From: an uncultured Fidelibacterota bacterium
Lineage (GTDB): Bacteria > Marinisomatota > Marinisomatia > Marinisomatales > UBA1611
Assembly (NCBI GenBank): GCA_913041325.1
Contig: CAJWHU010000013.1
Coordinates: forward strand, 1 to 18,481
Reading direction: 5' to 3'
Length of the DNA stretch: 18,481 nucleotides
In this document: piece after piece, positions 14,835-18,481 of the stretch
Numbering within the stretch: the first letter of the stretch is position 1
Layout: each line of letters opens with the position of its first letter
Program-made: the position numbers and the translations under genes
Notes under the pieces: generated by a model
What the model saw: only the letters and a program-made list of their open reading frames with translations
Told to the model about the DNA's origin: nothing
Databases searched by the model: none

Positions 14835-15623
14835 ATGAAGAATATAACATTACAAATAATAATAGCTACTTTATTAGCTCCACTAAGTGCTGAGGGCTTG
14901 CAACTTTTTGGTTCAAAAAAGAGTGCGGAAAAAGATAGAGGCAGTGCAAGTAGTAGCCTCAGCTCAGAGGATGAGTCCTACGAAGATTTTTCAAGCACAG
15001 AGGTCGCAACAAGAAAAAATATAGAATCAGTTATACCTGTTAAACGTGTGCCCAACGGTTGGGTTTTCCGCGATGAGTTATTAGCCCCTTGGGAATCGAA
15101 TCTTCCTGCAGTTTTGTCAATAATACCTGATACCACAGTTGAGGTGGTTTATCATGATGACAATAGAACTACCCGTGAGGGTTTTGTGTTGCCGATCAAA
15201 AGAGCATCTGTCGAATTTCAATATACTTCCAGACTAACTCATGAACTCATCATGCTTGAATTTGTCAATGTAGATTTTATCTACAGTACAACCAACAACA
15301 ATGACTCCCACTTCATTCTTGAAGGTATAACCAAAAAGGTAAAATTAAAGGATACGGGTTTTCCTCAGCTAACCTCATCTGATATTATCAAACACAAGGT
15401 TTTGATGGAGTATGGCACGCCAAAAGAATTTGATGGAGTATGGCACATATACGAAGATCTGAAATCAACTTACAAGGTTAGAGAATTAGATGAGCGGAAT
15501 ATCAAAGTAGAGCTCAAGAGCCTTGAGGTCGTTCAAAAATTAGAAAAAGCGATCGATGACACCTATTCAAAGCAAGGAATTGAGTATAAAAAGCGCCTAA
15601 TGGTTCAGGGAATAGACATATAA
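14835..15623 (+). CDS. Exported protein of unknown function
   Basis: The 262-residue protein starts with a signal peptide (MKNITLQIIIATLLAPLSAEG; cleavage probably after Ala19 or nearby). A Ser/Glu/Asp-rich linker follows (about 28-60), then a compact mixed domain from about 65 onward with segments such as VPNGWVFRDELLAPWES and TTVEVVYHDDNRTTREGFVLP. It is rich in acidic residues and has no cysteine cluster, lipobox or recognisable catalytic motif. Its neighbour downstream is an Omp85 protein, so a periplasmic partner of that barrel is possible but unproven. The ATG at 14835 has no Shine-Dalgarno sequence. I do not recognise the family. Confidence 0.75.
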   Translation: MKNITLQIIIATLLAPLSAEGLQLFGSKKSAEKDRGSASSSLSSEDESYEDFSSTEVATRKNIESVIPVKRVPNGWVFRDELLAPWESNLPAVLSIIPDTTVEVVYHDDNRTTREGFVLPIKRASVEFQYTSRLTHELIMLEFVNVDFIYSTTNNNDSHFILEGITKKVKLKDTGFPQLTSSDIIKHKVLMEYGTPKEFDGVWHIYEDLKSTYKVRELDERNIKVELKSLEVVQKLEKAIDDTYSKQGIEYKKRLMVQGIDI

Positions 15624-15646
15624 TTCTCTGCCTAAATATTTATATA

Positions 15647-15675
15647 AAAAAAAGGTCCAAGCAGGGCCTTTTTTT
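15647..15675 (+). terminator. Intrinsic-terminator-like hairpin overlapping the Omp85 gene start
   Basis: A-rich arm ending AAAGGTCC (to 15658) pairs with GGGCCTTTTTTT (15664-15675) around loop AAGCA, with one G-U pair and a T tract. It is a convincing terminator for the exported-protein gene, yet it touches the first possible start codon of the Omp85 gene (TTG 15674). Confidence 0.75.
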
Positions 15676-16930
15676 GTTTCTGCTACTCTCTCAATCAGTA
15701 ATCAGTAAGAACTTATATCAACCAATTGTATCAACTATTGGGTTTAGAGGCAATGATAAGACAGAGACCTACATTCTGCATCGTGAAGTTGCTCACCCTG
15801 TCAATCTTATGCTCGATACTGTACTCGTGGATGAGGACAAAAACCGGCTCGAAAACCTAGGTTTATTTAGTGAAATTAGTACAGAAATTGTACCTCTTGA
15901 GGATGGCACAGTCAAACTAATTTATGTCGTAATTGAATCGATACACAAAACTCCACCCTTAGTCTTCCCGACATATGATGAAGATACGGGGTGGTCTTTT
16001 GCAGGTCTATGGATGATCAATAATTTTAGGGGTAGAAACCAATCTCTCATTCTGAACGGTACTTTTGGAGGGCGAGACACATATGGTGTCAGTTTTAATG
16101 ATCCTTGGATTTTTGGCGATCATATATCATTTGCTTTTAATATTAGTCGCATAATTTTTGAGCATAGATTTTTAAATAGGAATCTTGAGCTTAACAATTT
16201 TTCATTGAAGCTCGGTAAATGGTATGGACTTTCTGTCAAAACACAATTTGGTTTAGATCTCGGAAGGAAACAATATTTTAATGAACAGTATAAGGAATCG
16301 TTCACTTTTTTTGGGATTACTGGTGAGATAAGATATGATACAAGAGATATTTATTGGAACCCGGGAAAGGGCTTGCTATTGGTGCATGGTTTTTACCACC
16401 AAAATGGAATTAACCCCTCAGATTTTAACACTACACTTTTTACTCAATCTTTGTCGCTTTACAAGAAGATTTCTAAAAAAGGTAAGAAAAAAGTAATAGC
16501 ATTTAACACTTCCTCTAATATAAAGTATGGCAGTAAAAGTGATTTATGGCTTGAGTATTTTGGTAATTCATCAACCATCCGAGGATGGTCGCCACCAGAT
16601 TCTAATCTTTATCTCGCAGGAAAACAGCCATTTAGGTTTGGCCACGATTCATTTTTATTTTCAATGGAATTCAGGCATGAATTGATACCGAAGCGGGCAA
16701 CTCAAGTTGGTACTGAGTTTGGATTATCGTTAGTTATCTTTTCAGAATTTGGTGTCATTGCGAACCAATGGGAAGATATCAATAAGATAATCCCAATGCA
16801 AGGGTATGGGGCAGGTATTAGAATCCCATTTCCGATTGTTAGTGTTATTAGAGTTGATCTCGCCTGGGGTTATAGGTCAAGGTTGTGGAACCCTGGAGTG
16901 ATTCACTTTGGTATTGGACAAAAGTTTTAA
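15674..16930 (+). CDS. Short Omp85-family outer-membrane protein with one POTRA domain
   Basis: The 418-residue protein has one POTRA domain (about 17-90: IVSTIGFRGNDKTETYILHRE to LENLGLFSEISTEIV and VKLIYVVIES). A 16-strand-type beta-barrel follows, with the Omp85 loop-6 motif in STIRGWSPP (RGW) and a C-terminal phenylalanine (GIGQKF) as expected for outer-membrane insertion. The short form resembles single-POTRA BamA/TamA relatives rather than BamA itself. The start is doubtful. TTG 15674 gives a signal peptide without positive charges, while in-frame codons just upstream (15647-15673) encode KKRSKQGLF, which would complete a good signal peptide but lacks a standard start codon. It ends 3 bases from the convergent DUF502 gene. 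Confidence 0.85.
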   Translation: MFLLLSQSVISKNLYQPIVSTIGFRGNDKTETYILHREVAHPVNLMLDTVLVDEDKNRLENLGLFSEISTEIVPLEDGTVKLIYVVIESIHKTPPLVFPTYDEDTGWSFAGLWMINNFRGRNQSLILNGTFGGRDTYGVSFNDPWIFGDHISFAFNISRIIFEHRFLNRNLELNNFSLKLGKWYGLSVKTQFGLDLGRKQYFNEQYKESFTFFGITGEIRYDTRDIYWNPGKGLLLVHGFYHQNGINPSDFNTTLFTQSLSLYKKISKKGKKKVIAFNTSSNIKYGSKSDLWLEYFGNSSTIRGWSPPDSNLYLAGKQPFRFGHDSFLFSMEFRHELIPKRATQVGTEFGLSLVIFSEFGVIANQWEDINKIIPMQGYGAGIRIPFPIVSVIRVDLAWGYRSRLWNPGVIHFGIGQKF

Positions 16931-16933
16931 AAA

Positions 16934-17527
16934 TTATGGGAGCGGATTCTTCTCTGGAGCCAGTAATCCGCCTGATATAATAGTTTTCAACCCTTCCTCC
17001 ACTGTCATGCCCGTAGATATGGTGTCAGCCTGTGGAATCATCAGAAAAAAACCTGATGTTGGGTTAGGAGTAGTGGGCACAAAAAGGTGATAATAAGGAA
17101 TGTCATCGATATTCTTTGATTTTCCGCTAATAAAAGCCATCGTCCATAAACCGTTTCTTGGGTACTGGATATACACTACTCCATCAAATGCATCGGTGGT
17201 TCCTTTCGTAAAGGTGTCGGTAATCTGCTTTAAGGTAGTGTAAATCATATTAACGATAGGCACCCTTTTTACAATGCTTTCGCCTAGATCAAAAACTTTT
17301 TTTCCTAAAAAGTTTGTCACGATTATACCCAGCAAGTATATCAAAACAATAGTAAGTATTATACCTAGTCCTGGAATACCTAACCCAAATCTTTCTAGAA
17401 TAGGTCCTGACATTCTTTCAAGACTTTCAAAAAGAATCTTGATTACAACATAGGTAAGGTATAAGGGGAGTAGGGTTGCAATGCCTGCGAATAACTTTGC
17501 TCTAATGTTTTGTGTTAGTGTGTTCAT
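16934..17527 (-). CDS. DUF502 family membrane protein
   Basis: The 197-residue protein has two N-terminal membrane helices (about 11-32 and 51-73) and the conserved family segments: IPGLGIILTI, KRVPIVNMIYTTLKQ, IQYPRNGLWTMAFIS, LFVPTTPNPTSGFF and VEEGLKTIISGG. This is the DUF502 (COG2928) family, whose biochemical role is not settled. The ATG at 17527 follows the MGMT stop by 32 bases on the same strand, suggesting co-transcription. Length and motif order are normal for the family. Confidence 0.92.
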   Translation of the reverse strand: MNTLTQNIRAKLFAGIATLLPLYLTYVVIKILFESLERMSGPILERFGLGIPGLGIILTIVLIYLLGIIVTNFLGKKVFDLGESIVKRVPIVNMIYTTLKQITDTFTKGTTDAFDGVVYIQYPRNGLWTMAFISGKSKNIDDIPYYHLFVPTTPNPTSGFFLMIPQADTISTGMTVEEGLKTIISGGLLAPEKNPLP

Positions 17528-17559
17528 TATGTATTAAAGTTAATTGACCTTGCCGTCTA

Positions 17560-18036
17560 TTAAAAGACAGTGTTTAAAAAGGTACTTTCCAAATTAAGTA
17601 GTATAGACTTTTTTTCAATCCCGCCACTATATCCACCAAGTTGCCCATCGGAACGAACGACTCTGTGGCATGGAATGATGATGGGTAGAGGATTTTTTGA
17701 ATTAGCGGTTCCAACTGCTCTTACTGCATTTTCGCTCCCAATTATTTTCGCAACCATACTATATGATACCTTTTGGCCATATTTTATTTTTCTCACTTCC
17801 ATAAGTGTTTTTTTATAAAATGGCGCTAACTCTATTTTCATGGGTAAATGAAAAACTGATCTTGTACCATTAAAATATTCTTTTAATTGCTTTTTTGCCT
17901 CATCTAAAATACCATTTGATGCTTGGAGAAAAGTTGACTGATGTGAAGCTATGAACTGAATTCGTCGAACGAAATTATCGCATGCAGATACCTTAACATA
18001 TCCGACCGGAGTTTTTATTGTAAAATATTTAACCAA
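17560..18036 (-). CDS. ogt: Methylated-DNA--protein-cysteine methyltransferase
   Basis: The 158-residue protein is a suicide DNA-repair enzyme that takes the alkyl group from O6-alkylguanine. The active-site motif IPCHRVV has acceptor Cys123; the helix-turn-helix/finger segment VSYSMVAKIIGSENAVRAVGTANSKNP (90-116) contains the conserved Arg106, and GGYSGGIEKK follows. It is the short Ogt-type form without an Ada regulatory domain. The start appears to be TTG at 18036, as no ATG lies between the upstream region and the conserved FTIKTPVGYVKVSA. It is 110 bases downstream of the SecF gene and 32 bases upstream of DUF502, all on the minus strand. Confidence 0.93.
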   Translation of the reverse strand: MVKYFTIKTPVGYVKVSACDNFVRRIQFIASHQSTFLQASNGILDEAKKQLKEYFNGTRSVFHLPMKIELAPFYKKTLMEVRKIKYGQKVSYSMVAKIIGSENAVRAVGTANSKNPLPIIIPCHRVVRSDGQLGGYSGGIEKKSILLNLESTFLNTVF

Positions 18037-18146
18037 ATGTTAATAACAGGTCACTCTCCAATGTTAGCTCAATTGAAAATTTTATCTAAGAACAGAAATT
18101 AAAATTCTTCGTGAAGCAAGTTTATAGCTTGTTAGCAGTAATAGAA

Positions 18147-18481
18147 TTAATCTTTTTCAGCAATTTTTATAACGGTGGGACTAGCAATAAAAATACTTGA
18201 GTATGTACCGACAAATACACCTATGATCATGGCAAAAGAAAAGTTATGAATGACTTCACCACCAAATAAAAATAAAATTAAAACTACGGCAAATGTTGTG
18301 ACAGAGGTGACTATTGTTCTACTTAATGATTCATTGATACTCTTATTTATAACGGATGTAAAGTCTGAACCTTTTAGTGATTTCATGTTTTCTCTAACTC
18401 TATCGAAGATCACAATAGTATCATTAAGCGAGTAGCCAACTATCGTTAAAAACGCTGCAATAACTGCCAATGATATTTCAT
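18147..18481 (-). CDS. secF: Protein translocase subunit SecF, C-terminal part (runs off window)
   Basis: Only the last 111 or so residues are present; the frame stays open to the window edge, so this is a truncated view, not a short gene. Visible is the conserved [26 protein letters not shown] block (here [17 protein letters not shown]), the STNESLSRT-type segment [12 protein letters not shown], and the last helices with [20 protein letters not shown]. SecF pairs with SecD in the inner membrane and uses the proton gradient to help export through SecYEG. secD is probably just outside, upstream on the minus strand. Confidence 0.95.
   Translation of the reverse strand, partial: EISLAVIAAFLTIVGYSLNDTIVIFDRVRENMKSLKGSDFTSVINKSINESLSRTIVTSVTTFAVVLILFLFGGEVIHNFSFAMIIGVFVGTYSSIFIASPTVIKIAEKD

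Noticed and set aside
18037..18146. Small hairpin CAAG / CTTG as terminator after secF
   Set aside because: The stem has only four pairs and no T tract.
1..18481. CRISPR array, insertion sequence or phage module
   Set aside because: No regularly spaced repeats, transposase, integrase or phage structural gene was found.

Overview
The window is an AT-rich chromosomal stretch from a Gram-negative-type bacterium. An Omp85-type outer-membrane barrel and three lipoproteins with lipobox signals imply an outer membrane. The inositol-phosphate synthase resembles the Bacteroidota-type subfamily, most genes lack a Shine-Dalgarno sequence, and the large lipoprotein has repeats common in Bacteroidota and Marinimicrobia-like marine bacteria. 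I infer the Bacteroidota/Marinimicrobia side of the tree; this is not proven. I see no phage, plasmid, insertion sequence or CRISPR.

Left part (1-6983, plus strand): a PhzF-like isomerase, a class I-type polyphosphate kinase 2, a large lipoprotein ending in seven propeller-type repeats, a DoxX-like membrane protein, a six-helix membrane protein, a 2OG-Fe(II) oxygenase-like protein, two possible micro-proteins, an anchored MsrB, and a cold-shock protein whose start overlaps the msrB stop. Centre-left (6990-8538, minus strand): a tight run of metallo-beta-lactamase-fold hydrolase, cysteine-rich lipoprotein and serine hydrolase. A divergent FkpA-type lipoprotein isomerase (8667-9359) and a tRNA-Arg(UCU) follow.

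The most distinctive block is 9526-14236 on the minus strand. A GT-B-like glycosyltransferase with a basic C-terminal extension lies upstream of a compact three-gene operon: myo-inositol-1-phosphate synthase, a nucleotidyltransferase resembling CTP:inositol-1-phosphate cytidylyltransferase, and a CDP-glycerol-glycerophosphotransferase-like enzyme. Together these suggest glucose-6-phosphate -> inositol-1-phosphate -> CDP-inositol -> an inositol-phosphodiester product. The usual CDP-alcohol phosphatidyltransferase partner is absent and a TagF-like enzyme takes its place.

Right part (14363-18481): a small basic protein made of two copies of a 35-residue unit, with a good promoter, 5'-leader hairpin, strong ribosome binding site and strong terminator. 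Next are an exported protein of unknown function, a single-POTRA Omp85 protein whose apparent start lies in a terminator-like hairpin, and, on the minus strand, DUF502, an MGMT-type DNA repair protein and the C-terminal part of SecF, which runs off the window.
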